Of a stretch of 64,000 nt of DNA, positions 15,610-24,003 are shown piece after piece; position 1 is the first letter of the stretch, and each line of letters opens with the position of its first letter. Position numbers and translations under genes: made by a program. The notes beneath the pieces were generated by a model. The model worked only from the letters and a program-made list of their open reading frames with translations, ran no database searches and was not told the DNA's origin. Origin of the DNA: Peptoniphilus rachelemmaiella (GTDB lineage Bacteria > Bacillota > Clostridia > Tissierellales > Peptoniphilaceae); contig NZ_CALPBW010000010.1 of NCBI RefSeq assembly GCF_943169845.1, positions 16,009 to 80,008 on the forward strand, in the 5' to 3' direction.

Positions 15610-17367
15610 ATGGCCATTTACAAAAAAATATTTTCCTATGTACCCGAGGCGAAGGGTTACGGTTACTTATCTCTGCTATTATCCATTGCAAGCGCCGCAG
15701 GTCTCGTGGCGGGCTATTATTTCGTCTACTGCGTCATGGTGGCGTTGATTCAAGAAGGCAACGTCGCCCACGCCATGGCGCTCTCTATTCGCACCATGAT
15801 AACCTTGACAGTAGGCAGTTTGCTTTATTTCGCATCGGGCTTCGCATCCCATAAATTAGGTTTTCACTTGGAAACCAATCTTCGCAAAAAAGGCATCGAC
15901 GGCGTGGCAAAAGCCAGCTTCCGCTTTTTCGATCTCAATCCCAGCGGCGTCGTTCGCAAAACCATCGACGACAACGCCGGGTTAACGCACCAATCGGTGG
16001 CACACATGATTCCCGATTTAGGGCAAGCTTTTGTCGTGCCCATTCTAAGTTTGATCTTAGGTTTTTACGTGAGCATTCGATTGGGCATCGTCCTCGTCGT
16101 CCTTATCGTCATCGGCGGTTTGCTCTTTAAATCCATGATGGGCGGGGAAACAAAATTTATTCAAATTTACCAAGACGCCTTAAAGCGCATGAGTGCCGAA
16201 ACGGTGGAATACATTCGGGGCATTCAAGTTGTCAAAATTTTCGGCGCCGACGTTCAATCCTTTAAAGCACTTCACGACGCCATTCACGATTACGCAAAAT
16301 ACGCCTACGCCTATTCCAAATCCTGCAAATTGCCCTACACGGCGATTCAATGGCTCTTAATCGGCGTCATCGCCATCGTCATGGTTCCCCTGTCATTCTA
16401 CTTACACCGCGTAGGCGATATGCGTTCTTTCTACGTGGAACTGATCATGCTCCTCTTTATTTCGGGGGTCGTCTTTTCATCCCTCATGCGGATCATGTAT
16501 TCCAGCATATATATTTTTAACGCCAACTACGCCCTTTCCAATTTAGAGAAAATGTACGACGACATGCTGAAAGATAAAATCGCCTTCGGAACGAAGGAAA
16601 CATTCGACGGGGAAGACATCGCCTTTTCCCACGTGGATTTCGGTTACGGGGACAAGCCCGTCTTTAAGGATTTCAACCTGAACTTGGAAGGGGGCAAAAC
16701 CTACGCCCTTATCGGCGCGTCGGGATCGGGGAAATCTACCCTCGCCAAACTCCTTTCCGGATTTTATAAAATCGACGGCGGCGACATTTTAATCGGCGGA
16801 ACGCCTTTGTCCGATTATTCGGAAAAAGCCGTGGCGAAAAACATCGCCTTTATTTTCCAAGATCCGAAACTCTTTAACGGCTCCATATTCGACAACATTG
16901 CCGTCGCCAAAGGCGGCGCCACGGAAGACGAGGTGTTGAAGGCGCTGAAAGACGCCGCCTCCATGGACATTATCGAAAACCTGCCCGAGGGCATCCACAC
17001 CTTAATCGGCGCCAAGGGCGTGTACCTTTCCGGTGGAGAAAAACAACGGATCGCCATTGCCCGCGCCATGCTGAAAGACGCAAAAATCGTGGTAATGGAC
17101 GAAGCCAGCGCCGCCATCGACGCCGACAATGAGTACAAATTGCAGGCCTCTTTTAAAAAGCTCATGGAAGGCAAGACCGTCATTATGATCGCCCACCGCT
17201 TGACGAGCGTGCGAAACGTAGATGAAATCCTCGTCATGGAAAAGGGGAAGGTTGTGGAGCGAGGAAGCCACGACGTGCTGATGGCAAAAGACAGCTACTA
17301 CAAGCGGGAACTTTTGCGCTATAACATGGCCAATGATTGGAGGATCAACGATGAAAGAGCACTTTAA
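15610..17367 (+). CDS. Exporter-fold ABC half-transporter 1 (TetR cassette)
   Basis: A 585-residue protein with a six-segment type IV membrane domain (about residues 15-310) and a C-terminal ATPase. Walker A GASGSGKST is near residue 373, the signature LSGGEKQRIAIARA near 474, Walker B IVVMDEAS near 496 with the catalytic Glu, and the H-loop IAHRL. It is followed with a 17-base overlap by a second half-transporter, so the two should form a heterodimer. The exporter fold also occurs in importers such as YbtP/YbtQ of yersiniabactin uptake; the company of a complete ECF importer suggests uptake, but direction is inference. Confidence 0.92.
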   Translation: MAIYKKIFSYVPEAKGYGYLSLLLSIASAAGLVAGYYFVYCVMVALIQEGNVAHAMALSIRTMITLTVGSLLYFASGFASHKLGFHLETNLRKKGIDGVAKASFRFFDLNPSGVVRKTIDDNAGLTHQSVAHMIPDLGQAFVVPILSLILGFYVSIRLGIVLVVLIVIGGLLFKSMMGGETKFIQIYQDALKRMSAETVEYIRGIQVVKIFGADVQSFKALHDAIHDYAKYAYAYSKSCKLPYTAIQWLLIGVIAIVMVPLSFYLHRVGDMRSFYVELIMLLFISGVVFSSLMRIMYSSIYIFNANYALSNLEKMYDDMLKDKIAFGTKETFDGEDIAFSHVDFGYGDKPVFKDFNLNLEGGKTYALIGASGSGKSTLAKLLSGFYKIDGGDILIGGTPLSDYSEKAVAKNIAFIFQDPKLFNGSIFDNIAVAKGGATEDEVLKALKDAASMDIIENLPEGIHTLIGAKGVYLSGGEKQRIAIARAMLKDAKIVVMDEASAAIDADNEYKLQASFKKLMEGKTVIMIAHRLTSVRNVDEILVMEKGKVVERGSHDVLMAKDSYYKRELLRYNMANDWRINDERAL

Positions 17368-19069
17368 ACAGAAATTCCATGTAACCGAAGAAGGTGCACG
17401 GGGATTGGTACGCGCCGTATGGGCGAGCTTTATCGTCAACGTCATCGCCATGTTTCCCGTCATGATTCTTATGTTGCTGGGTCAGCAGATTTTAGAAGGC
17501 ACATTCTATTCGCAAACACTTTATTTCGCGCTATCTCTCGGCATTTGCGTCATATTGTTTGTCGCTCTCCTCGTGGAGTACGAGCGCATGTATAACGCCA
17601 CATACAAAGAATCGGCGAACTTGCGAGAAAATTTAGGGAAGACTTTGGCGAAATTGCCTCTGGCCTTTTTCTCAAAACGCAATTTAAGCGATTTGGCACA
17701 ATCCATTATGTCCGACGTGGATGCTATGGAACACGCCATGAGCCACGCCATTCCGAAAATTTACGGGCTCTACCTCTTCATTCCCATTCTCGGCATCATG
17801 CTGTTGATAGGGAATGTTAAGCTGGGCCTTGCGGTCATCCTTCCCATGACCCTGCGCCTCTTAATCCTCGTCGCGTTTAAAGGAGAAGGCATTAAGAGTA
17901 ATAAAAAATTCTTCGATAAGCTGCGGGCCAATGCGGAAGATTTTCAAGAGGCCATCGAGCTGCATCAGGAAATCCGGAGCTACCATTTAACGGATGAGGT
18001 TCAAAAAGACCTTGACGAAAAAATGGACGAAAGCGAAAAGATCCATATGAAGACCGAAGGCGTTAACTTCATCATTATAGCTTTGTCGAATTTATTCTCT
18101 TTCATTAGTCTCGGCATCGTTCTTTACGTCGGCGTCGGCCTTCTCGCCAAAGGGGAAGTGAGCTTACTTTATGTCGTAGGCTATGTCCTCGCCGCCATGA
18201 AGCTTAAAGATTTAATTGATCTTTCCAACGAAACGGCTTTGGAAATTCGCTACATTACCCCTCGCGTCGAAAATATAGCTTCTATTCAAGATGCGCCCCT
18301 CCAAAAGGGAAAAGACGTGGATCTTCGTCGCGTAAGCATTGATGTAGAAGATGTTCACTTCGGATACGGCGAAAAGAACGTGCTGGACGGCGTGAACTTC
18401 ACCGCTCGCCAAGGGGACGTTACCGCCCTCGTCGGCCCCAGCGGCTGCGGCAAGAGTACCCTCTTAAAACTCATGAGCCGCCTTTACGATTACGATTCCG
18501 GCGCCATTCGCATCGACGACTACGACATTCAAAATGTTTCCACCGACTCCCTCTTTAAAAAGACATCCATCGTCTTCCAAGACGTGATGCTCTTTAATAC
18601 GAGCGTCATGGAAAACATCCGCATCGGGCGTTTGGATGCCACCGACGAGGAAGTAAAAGAAGCGGCGCGTATGGCCAATTGCATGGACTTTATCGACGAA
18701 ATGCCCGAAGGGTTTGATACGGCCATCGGAGAAAACGGACAGGAACTTTCCGGCGGTCAACGGCAACGGCTTTCCATCGCCCGCGCCTTCTTAAAAGATG
18801 CGCCCATATTAATTCTCGACGAAATCGCATCCAGCTTGGATGTAGAAAACGAACGGGCCATTCAACAATCGCTGAACCATTTGATTCAAAATAAGACCGT
18901 GGTCATCATTTCCCACCGCTTAAAGAGCGTGGAAAAAGCGGATAAAATCGTCGTCTTAAACAAAGGAAAAGTCGAGGGGGAAGGCAGACATGACGAACTG
19001 CTGAAAACCTCGCCGACCTACCGAAACCTTATAGAAAAATCTGAAATGGCGGAAGCCTTTGTGTATTAG
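17351..19069 (+). CDS. Exporter-fold ABC half-transporter 2 (TetR cassette)
   Basis: A 572-residue partner of the preceding half-transporter. A membrane domain occupies about the first 310 residues and the ATPase follows with GPSGCGKST, LSGGQRQRLSIARAF, LILDEIASSLD and ISHRL. Both ATPase sites of the pair look complete by sequence. I take ATG at 17351, which lies behind GGAGGATCAACG, rather than one six codons upstream. Spacing to the next gene is eight bases, so the whole set is one operon. Confidence 0.92.
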   Translation: MKEHFKQKFHVTEEGARGLVRAVWASFIVNVIAMFPVMILMLLGQQILEGTFYSQTLYFALSLGICVILFVALLVEYERMYNATYKESANLRENLGKTLAKLPLAFFSKRNLSDLAQSIMSDVDAMEHAMSHAIPKIYGLYLFIPILGIMLLIGNVKLGLAVILPMTLRLLILVAFKGEGIKSNKKFFDKLRANAEDFQEAIELHQEIRSYHLTDEVQKDLDEKMDESEKIHMKTEGVNFIIIALSNLFSFISLGIVLYVGVGLLAKGEVSLLYVVGYVLAAMKLKDLIDLSNETALEIRYITPRVENIASIQDAPLQKGKDVDLRRVSIDVEDVHFGYGEKNVLDGVNFTARQGDVTALVGPSGCGKSTLLKLMSRLYDYDSGAIRIDDYDIQNVSTDSLFKKTSIVFQDVMLFNTSVMENIRIGRLDATDEEVKEAARMANCMDFIDEMPEGFDTAIGENGQELSGGQRQRLSIARAFLKDAPILILDEIASSLDVENERAIQQSLNHLIQNKTVVIISHRLKSVEKADKIVVLNKGKVEGEGRHDELLKTSPTYRNLIEKSEMAEAFVY

Positions 19070-19077
19070 GAGGAAGT

Positions 19078-19659
19078 ATGAAGAATGAAAAATTAAAGGT
19101 CAAAGATCTCGTTACCATCGGGATCTTTTACGTTATCTATTCTATTGTAATATTCGGCGTCGGCATGATCGGCATGATCCCTATTTTATTTTTAATCTAT
19201 CCGACCATTCTCGGCATCGTTAGCGGCGTCATCGTCATGTTGTTTATGGCGAAAGAGCAAAAACCCTGGGCGCTTTTTATCTTCGGAATGTTAACGCCCC
19301 TCGGAATGTTTGTCATGGGACATACTTACGTGGTGCCTGTACACGCATTAGTGGTCATGTTGATCGCCGAATGTATTCGCCGAGGCGGAAATTATCGTTC
19401 CTTTAAATATAACGCCATCGCCTTTGGTATTTTTAACATGTGGATTTGCGGATCCCTTATGCAAATGCTCTTAGTAAAGGAAAAATACATGGAAATGTGT
19501 GCCATGATGGGATCGGATTATGTTCAAGCGCTTGAAAAACTTATCACCTACCCCCATATGGCCATCGTCTACGTAGGAGCCTTTATGGGCGGCATCGTCG
19601 GCGCGTGGATCGGCCGCGCCATGCTTAAAAAACACTTCATTAAGGCGGGCATTGCATAA
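19078..19659 (+). CDS. MptD/Trep_Strep family ECF S component (TetR cassette)
   Basis: A 193-residue membrane protein with five or six hydrophobic segments. It matches the Trep_Strep (MptD) family of putative ECF substrate-binding components, with the C-terminal ...GWAIGRAMLKKHFIKAGIA-like ending AMLKKHFIKAGIA that recurs almost unchanged in the second copy (ALLKKHFERAGIA). The S component should determine the cargo, which is not known for this family. AGGAGGAAGT precedes the ATG, and the stop overlaps the start of the next gene. Confidence 0.88.
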   Translation: MKNEKLKVKDLVTIGIFYVIYSIVIFGVGMIGMIPILFLIYPTILGIVSGVIVMLFMAKEQKPWALFIFGMLTPLGMFVMGHTYVVPVHALVVMLIAECIRRGGNYRSFKYNAIAFGIFNMWICGSLMQMLLVKEKYMEMCAMMGSDYVQALEKLITYPHMAIVYVGAFMGGIVGAWIGRAMLKKHFIKAGIA

Positions 19660-20348
19660 TGAATGGAGCGCCAAGTGTTTCATTTAATCCAAACCCCATT
19701 ACGAAATTTATTGTTACCATGCTCGTAAGCTTTACCGTATTACACCCCATTGGACTCTTTGCCTGGGGTGTGATGGTGTGGATCAGTTTGTTTTTTTGGT
19801 TAAGAGGGTTTAAAAAAGAAGCATTGCGAAGTTTTTTGGTTTTCGCTCTTCTTTATTTCCTGCCGAATTTTGAAGGCGTTATGGCTCTTCCCGGATTTTT
19901 AAAAATGTTTGTCGCCCTTTTAGTCGTGGTTAAAATGTTTTACTTGCCTTTTATGGCGGGGAAATACTTGATTCAAACATCTGACGTAGGCGATATTATC
20001 ACCTCTATGGATACCGTCCATGTGCCACGAGCCATTGCCATCCCCGTCGCCGTCATGTTTCGTTTTTTTCCTTCCTTTAAGGAAGAACATCATCACATTC
20101 AGCAGGCGATGAAAATACGAGGGATTACGCGGAAAAATCCTTTGCGCTACGGGGAATATGTAAGCGTTCCATTGCTCATTTTATCGTCGACTATTGCCGA
20201 TGATATTGCCATGGCGGCGGAAACACGGGGAATCGGCATCGAGGGAGAGAAAACGCGCTTTCGGGAAGTGAAACGCGGCGTCGTCGACCTCGTGTATTTC
20301 CTAGGCGTGTTCGGTTTTGTATTGGGAGGCTGGTTATGCTCGAGATAA
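19659..20348 (+). CDS. ECF transporter T component (TetR cassette)
   Basis: A 229-residue EcfT-type membrane protein. Hydrophobic segments cover residues 15-110, followed by the cytoplasmic coupling helices with AMKIRGITRKNP near 150 and AAETRGIGIEGEKT near 190, the Arg-Gly motifs that contact the ATPases. It overlaps the S gene by one base and the ATPase gene by 13 bases. Together the three form a stand-alone (group I) ECF importer distinct from the general module at 1548-4022. Confidence 0.88.
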   Translation: MNGAPSVSFNPNPITKFIVTMLVSFTVLHPIGLFAWGVMVWISLFFWLRGFKKEALRSFLVFALLYFLPNFEGVMALPGFLKMFVALLVVVKMFYLPFMAGKYLIQTSDVGDIITSMDTVHVPRAIAIPVAVMFRFFPSFKEEHHHIQQAMKIRGITRKNPLRYGEYVSVPLLILSSTIADDIAMAAETRGIGIEGEKTRFREVKRGVVDLVYFLGVFGFVLGGWLCSR

Positions 20349-21733
20349 AACATCTGTCCTTAACGTATGGCGAGGCCGAAAAAAGCTTACACGACATTAC
20401 CTTTTCTGTGGCGGACGGCGAATGCGTCTTGCTCGCGGGAAAGAGCGGATCCGGCAAATCTTCCATTTTACGCGCCATCAACGGCATCGCCCCTTCTTAC
20501 GACGGGGCATCCCTCGAAGGGGAGATACTGATCGACGGTCGTGCAGTTGAAAAAATGAGCATGGCCGATCTGTCCCAAATGATAGCCAGCGTGTTTCAAA
20601 ACCCAAAGACCCATTTTTTCAATGTGGATACGACCTTGGAACTGGTATTTTATTTGGAGAACATAGGCCTTTGTCGCGAAAAAATGAAGGAGCGATTGGA
20701 GAAAATGCTCGCTCTTTTCCATATCGAACATTTAATGGATCGTGATATTTTCAAATTATCCGGCGGCGAAAAACAAGTCTTGAGTATCGCCGCAGCCTAT
20801 ATAAGCGGTGCACCCATTATTCTCCTCGACGAACCGTCGTCAAATTTAGATGAAAAGGCGACCCGAACCTTACACGATATGCTTTATGTGCTAAAACGAG
20901 AAGGCATCACATTAGTGATTGCCGAACATCGGCTTTATTACCTTATGGATCTCGTAGATAGAATTTATCTTATGGAGAAGGGAAGGTTGAAAACAACTTT
21001 TTGCAAAAGTGCGTTTTTGGATCTTTCCGAAAAAGCGTTGTACGACCAAGGTTTACGTTCGACGCAACATGTGGCGTTAAATGAAAAGTCGGGAAAGTGT
21101 AACGGCTCGGATCTCAAAATCCACTGTTTACAGCATATTTTTGAGGGATCAGCCAAGGGATTTTCCGTAGAAGGTATTGGCCTTGCAAAAGGAAAGGTTT
21201 ACGGCATCGTCGGAACCAATGGTTGTGGAAAATCCACATTCCTCAGAAGCCTTCTCGGCATCGAAAAGAGCGCGTTAGACGATATCGAGTTTCACGACTC
21301 GAGAATACCGCGGCGTAAACGACTGGCACATTCCGCATTGGTTATGCAGGATGTAAACCATCAGCTTTTCAGCGACACCGTGGCGGGGGAAGTCGTACTC
21401 GGGCAAAAGACGTTCGACGAGGAAAGGCGCGAACGAATATTGGATCGCTTAAACCTTTTGGATAAGAAAGAGCGCCATCCCATGAGCTTGTCCGGCGGCG
21501 AAAAACAACGGGTCGCCATTGCTTCGGTTTTATTGAGCGATCGGGAAATTATCGGTTTTGACGAGCCGACAAGCGGCATGGATTTCGAAAACATGGTAAG
21601 TATTTCAAAGCTTATGCGGTCCATGGCGAGAAACGGGGCGATTTTAATCGTCGTGTCCCACGATACGGAATTTTTAAATCGCACGGCAGATGAGATCATC
21701 GACATGGGTTCTTTCGAAATTCAAAAGAATTAA
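20336..21733 (+). CDS. Fused double EcfA ATPase (TetR cassette)
   Basis: A 465-residue protein with two ABC domains in one chain. The first has GKSGSGKSS near residue 36, LSGGEKQ near 140 and LLDEPSSNLD; the second has GTNGCGKST near 292, LSGGEKQRVAIAS near 384 and GFDEPTSGMD. Fusion of EcfA-type domains means one polypeptide supplies both ATPase sites. It is the last gene of the cassette and has the same length and layout as the copy at 58455-59846. Confidence 0.92.
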   Translation: MLEIKHLSLTYGEAEKSLHDITFSVADGECVLLAGKSGSGKSSILRAINGIAPSYDGASLEGEILIDGRAVEKMSMADLSQMIASVFQNPKTHFFNVDTTLELVFYLENIGLCREKMKERLEKMLALFHIEHLMDRDIFKLSGGEKQVLSIAAAYISGAPIILLDEPSSNLDEKATRTLHDMLYVLKREGITLVIAEHRLYYLMDLVDRIYLMEKGRLKTTFCKSAFLDLSEKALYDQGLRSTQHVALNEKSGKCNGSDLKIHCLQHIFEGSAKGFSVEGIGLAKGKVYGIVGTNGCGKSTFLRSLLGIEKSALDDIEFHDSRIPRRKRLAHSALVMQDVNHQLFSDTVAGEVVLGQKTFDEERRERILDRLNLLDKKERHPMSLSGGEKQRVAIASVLLSDREIIGFDEPTSGMDFENMVSISKLMRSMARNGAILIVVSHDTEFLNRTADEIIDMGSFEIQKN

Positions 21734-21762
21734 ACTAAAAAAGCAGGTTAACCTTAGTAGAG

Positions 21763-21916
21763 TGACCCCATAAAGTTGAGCTTAATCGAGTAAGCATTTC
21801 GCTTGCTCGATTTTGTTTTACATACCATTCGTCCTATGCTTCTTCAATTCATAATTGTATTTTGCCATTAAAAGACCCCCAAAGGTTGGATTTCTGGGTC
21901 CAACTTTTGGGGGTCA
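21763..21916. mobile_element. Miniature inverted-repeat element, IS3/IS150-like ends
   Basis: A 154-bp stretch has terminal inverted repeats tgaccccataaagttg and (reversed) tgacccccaaaagttg, 14 of 16 matching, the kind of end seen in IS3-family elements. No transposase frame is present. Inside are two hairpins: cgagtaagc/gcttgctcg and a long one made by the right 42 bp (21874-21915). It looks like a MITE or internally deleted IS. Confidence 0.6.
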
Positions 21917-21921
21917 GTACG

Positions 21922-21945
21922 CTAACCGGGGGTTTTCTAATGCAA
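21922..21945 (+). repeat. Right copy of the 24-bp direct repeat flanking the cassette
   Basis: Identical to 14812-14835 and in the same orientation. Unlike the left copy it lacks the partner arm of the hairpin, because the miniature element lies directly to its left. Confidence 0.85.
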
Positions 21946-21946
21946 T

Positions 21947-22165
21947 AAAAAAAGACCCGGACCTCGCCGGATCTTTGGATCCCCCGCAGGGCCGGGCTTC
22001 GTTTAATTCAGACCCGCCCTTAAAGTAAAGGTGGGTAATTTGCTAACTACGTCTAACTTCCACTCAGTGGAGGCTTGTTATAGGTAACTAGACACAATTT
22101 CCCGTGTCTGATTTGTCGGTTGAATTAATAGAAGGTATCGAACCGCGCAGGGGTTATTTATCTTG
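21947..22165 (-). ncRNA. Structured non-coding RNA gene, family not assigned
   Basis: About 219 bases with a strong promoter upstream and a GC-rich terminator at the end (stem 21967-21973 with 21954-21960, then seven T). No open frame fits. The 5' and 3' parts pair: UUAAUUCA near the start with UGAAUUAA near the end, GGUUCG with CGAAGCC, and CCCC with GGGG. Inside are hairpins AGACAC/GUGUCU, CUUCCAC/GUGGAGG and CCCaCCUU/AAGGgcGGG. A closed rod-like base with internal arms recalls 6S RNA or the raiA RNA class, but I cannot confirm either. It precedes, in another transcription unit, the convergent IS-rich gap. Confidence 0.65.
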
Positions 22166-22170
22166 TCTTT

Positions 22171-22199
22171 ATTATACTACGACGGCTCTTCTTAATCAA
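22171..22199 (-). promoter_or_regulatory. Promoter of the non-coding RNA
   Basis: TTGATT, a 17-base spacer and a perfect TATAAT on the minus strand. It begins about ten bases after the RluA-family stop codon. Confidence 0.75.
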
Positions 22200-22210
22200 G
22201 AATCGACACC

Positions 22211-23065
22211 TCAGAGGCGATCGTCGCCGAAAAATTTGAGCCACGCCTCGGGCATGGGGGATGTAAATACCATGGGCGCCTTTGTGCGGGGATGGACGAG
22301 GGAAATTTTATGAACGTGGAGGTGCACGCCGCCCCGTCCGCCGCCGTAAAGTTCGTCGCCGAGGATCGGGTGGCCTATGTGGGCCATATGGCAGCGGATT
22401 TGATGGGTGCGCCCGGTGTCCAGCTGAATCTCCAGCAAACTCACCTTCCCCCTATGAATGGGCCTGAAGTGGGTAATAGCCGCCTGCCCGTCGTCTCGTA
22501 CAACGCGCACCAGGGACGCGTCCCCGATGCCTATGGGTGCATCCACCGTCCCCGCCGCCGCCACTTCCCCATTCACCAGGGCCAGGTAGCTTTTGTTTTT
22601 CGTGCGGTCCTTCTCGAGGACGCCGTAGGCATAGGGATTTTTCGCCACCACCAAAAGCCCGGTGGTCTCCTTGTCCAGTCGCCCGAGCATGCGCACCTTC
22701 CGCTTCAAGCCTTTCGATTGAAAATAGCCGCAAAGCTCGTTGGCCAGTGTGTGGTCGGGATACATTTTGCAGGGCATGGCGGGAATCACGCCCTTGTCGA
22801 TGACGAGGATGTCTTCATCTTCGTAGCAGATTTTTTGCTTCATGGGCGACGGGGCGAGGTTCGTCTCCTCGTCGGCAAATGCCACGACCACGGTCTCTTT
22901 CGCCGCCAAGGGCGTGGATTTTACGATCTTCCGCCCATTCACCGTCACCAGGCCCGCGAGAAAGGCGCGGCGACTATGGGTGTGGGAAAAACCCACGCTT
23001 TTCAGGAAGCTGTCCGCCCGGGCATAGTTTCTTTCTGTCGTAAATTTTATGTCTGTGCTTTTCAT
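22211..23065 (-). CDS. RluA family pseudouridine synthase
   Basis: A 284-residue enzyme that isomerises uridine in rRNA or tRNA. An S4-like N-terminal domain (RADSFLKSVGFSHTHSRRAFLAGLVTVNG) is followed by the catalytic domain with GRLDKETTGLLVVAK near residue 128, where the Asp is the nucleophile, and GRTHQIRCHMAHIGHPILGD near 218. This matches RluD/RluA-type enzymes of Firmicutes; the exact target base cannot be read from sequence. It is divergent from nadK with 58 bases between start codons. Confidence 0.92.
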   Translation of the reverse strand: MKSTDIKFTTERNYARADSFLKSVGFSHTHSRRAFLAGLVTVNGRKIVKSTPLAAKETVVVAFADEETNLAPSPMKQKICYEDEDILVIDKGVIPAMPCKMYPDHTLANELCGYFQSKGLKRKVRMLGRLDKETTGLLVVAKNPYAYGVLEKDRTKNKSYLALVNGEVAAAGTVDAPIGIGDASLVRVVRDDGQAAITHFRPIHRGKVSLLEIQLDTGRTHQIRCHMAHIGHPILGDELYGGGRGGVHLHVHKISLVHPRTKAPMVFTSPMPEAWLKFFGDDRL

Positions 23066-23123
23066 TTTTCCTCTTTTGCATTACCATATAAGTAACGGAA
23101 GTTTTCGTAAAGGAGGTGAACTT

Positions 23124-23924
23124 GTGGCAAGTTCCATCATCAATATTATTTCTAACTCGAATTTCGAAAGTCGCAAGACTACGAAGCGACTGATTCAAAT
23201 ATTAAAGCAGCACCATTATACGCCTACGACGACGCTGTCGCCGAAAGCGGAGCTGACCATTACCATCGGCGGCGACGGCGCCTTTATTAAGGCGGTGAAC
23301 CGCATGAATTTTTCTTCCACGCCCATTGTGGGCATTAACACGGGCCACCTGGGCTTTTATCAGGAAATCAACCCCGATCGTTTGGATGCTTTTATCGAGG
23401 ATTACAAGAATAAAAATTACCACATCGAGGCCCTTCCCCTATTAGGTGCGGAAGTTTATACCAATCAAAAAAAGTATTTCGTACAGGCCATTAACGAAAT
23501 CGTGTTAAAGGCGCAAAATTCGAAGGTCATTCACATGAATGTCTTTATCGATCGAAACCATTTGGAAAAATTTTCCGGCGACGGGATGCTCGTCTCCACG
23601 CCCTCGGGCTCCAGCGGCTACAATCTGTCCTTAGGTGGCGGCATGATCCATCCCAAGGTGGAAGCCATGGCCATGACGCCCATGGCGCCTATTTCCTCGC
23701 AAAGCTACCGCTCCCTCACCACATCCATTGTGATCCCCGGCGAACACGTGATTTCTCTCGTCCCCGAGCGGCGCTACGCCAACAGCAATCTGGTTTTGGT
23801 CGACGGCAGAGAACACAGCTACAGCCAGTTGAAGCGGATCAATATTCGCTTCTCCGATCAACGCATTCATAAATTAGTCATGGAAAACAATTATTGGGAA
23901 AATATTAAAAGTAAATTCCTGTAA
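23124..23924 (+). CDS. nadK: NAD kinase
   Basis: A 266-residue enzyme that phosphorylates NAD to NADP. The GGDGAF motif is near residue 51 and the second signature GDGMLVSTPSGSSGYNLSLGG near 155 matches the family. I use GTG at 23124, giving AGGAGG seven bases upstream; the open frame continues upstream into the promoter region of the divergent gene but has no ribosome binding site there. The product is a little short but complete. It stands alone and ends in a terminator. Confidence 0.93.
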   Translation: MASSIINIISNSNFESRKTTKRLIQILKQHHYTPTTTLSPKAELTITIGGDGAFIKAVNRMNFSSTPIVGINTGHLGFYQEINPDRLDAFIEDYKNKNYHIEALPLLGAEVYTNQKKYFVQAINEIVLKAQNSKVIHMNVFIDRNHLEKFSGDGMLVSTPSGSSGYNLSLGGGMIHPKVEAMAMTPMAPISSQSYRSLTTSIVIPGEHVISLVPERRYANSNLVLVDGREHSYSQLKRINIRFSDQRIHKLVMENNYWENIKSKFL

Positions 23925-23928
23925 AATC

Positions 23929-23948
23929 AGCCCCTCGGGGCTTTTTTT
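23929..23948 (+). terminator. Terminator after nadK
   Basis: agcccc-tc-ggggct followed by seven T. Confidence 0.85.
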
Positions 23949-23971
23949 ATTGCCCGCCCAAGCAGGCAAAG

Positions 23972-23991
23972 AAAAAAGAGCCCGCCGGCTC
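23972..23991 (-). terminator. Terminator after the J-domain gene
   Basis: On the minus strand gagcc/ggctc with a four-base loop is followed by six T. Confidence 0.75.
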
Positions 23992-24003
23992 CTTTTTCTG
24001 CTT

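Noticed and set aside
22292..23095. 267-codon plus-strand frame
   Set aside because: Antisense to the RluA-family gene, which carries all catalytic motifs; no ribosome binding site or recognisable domain.
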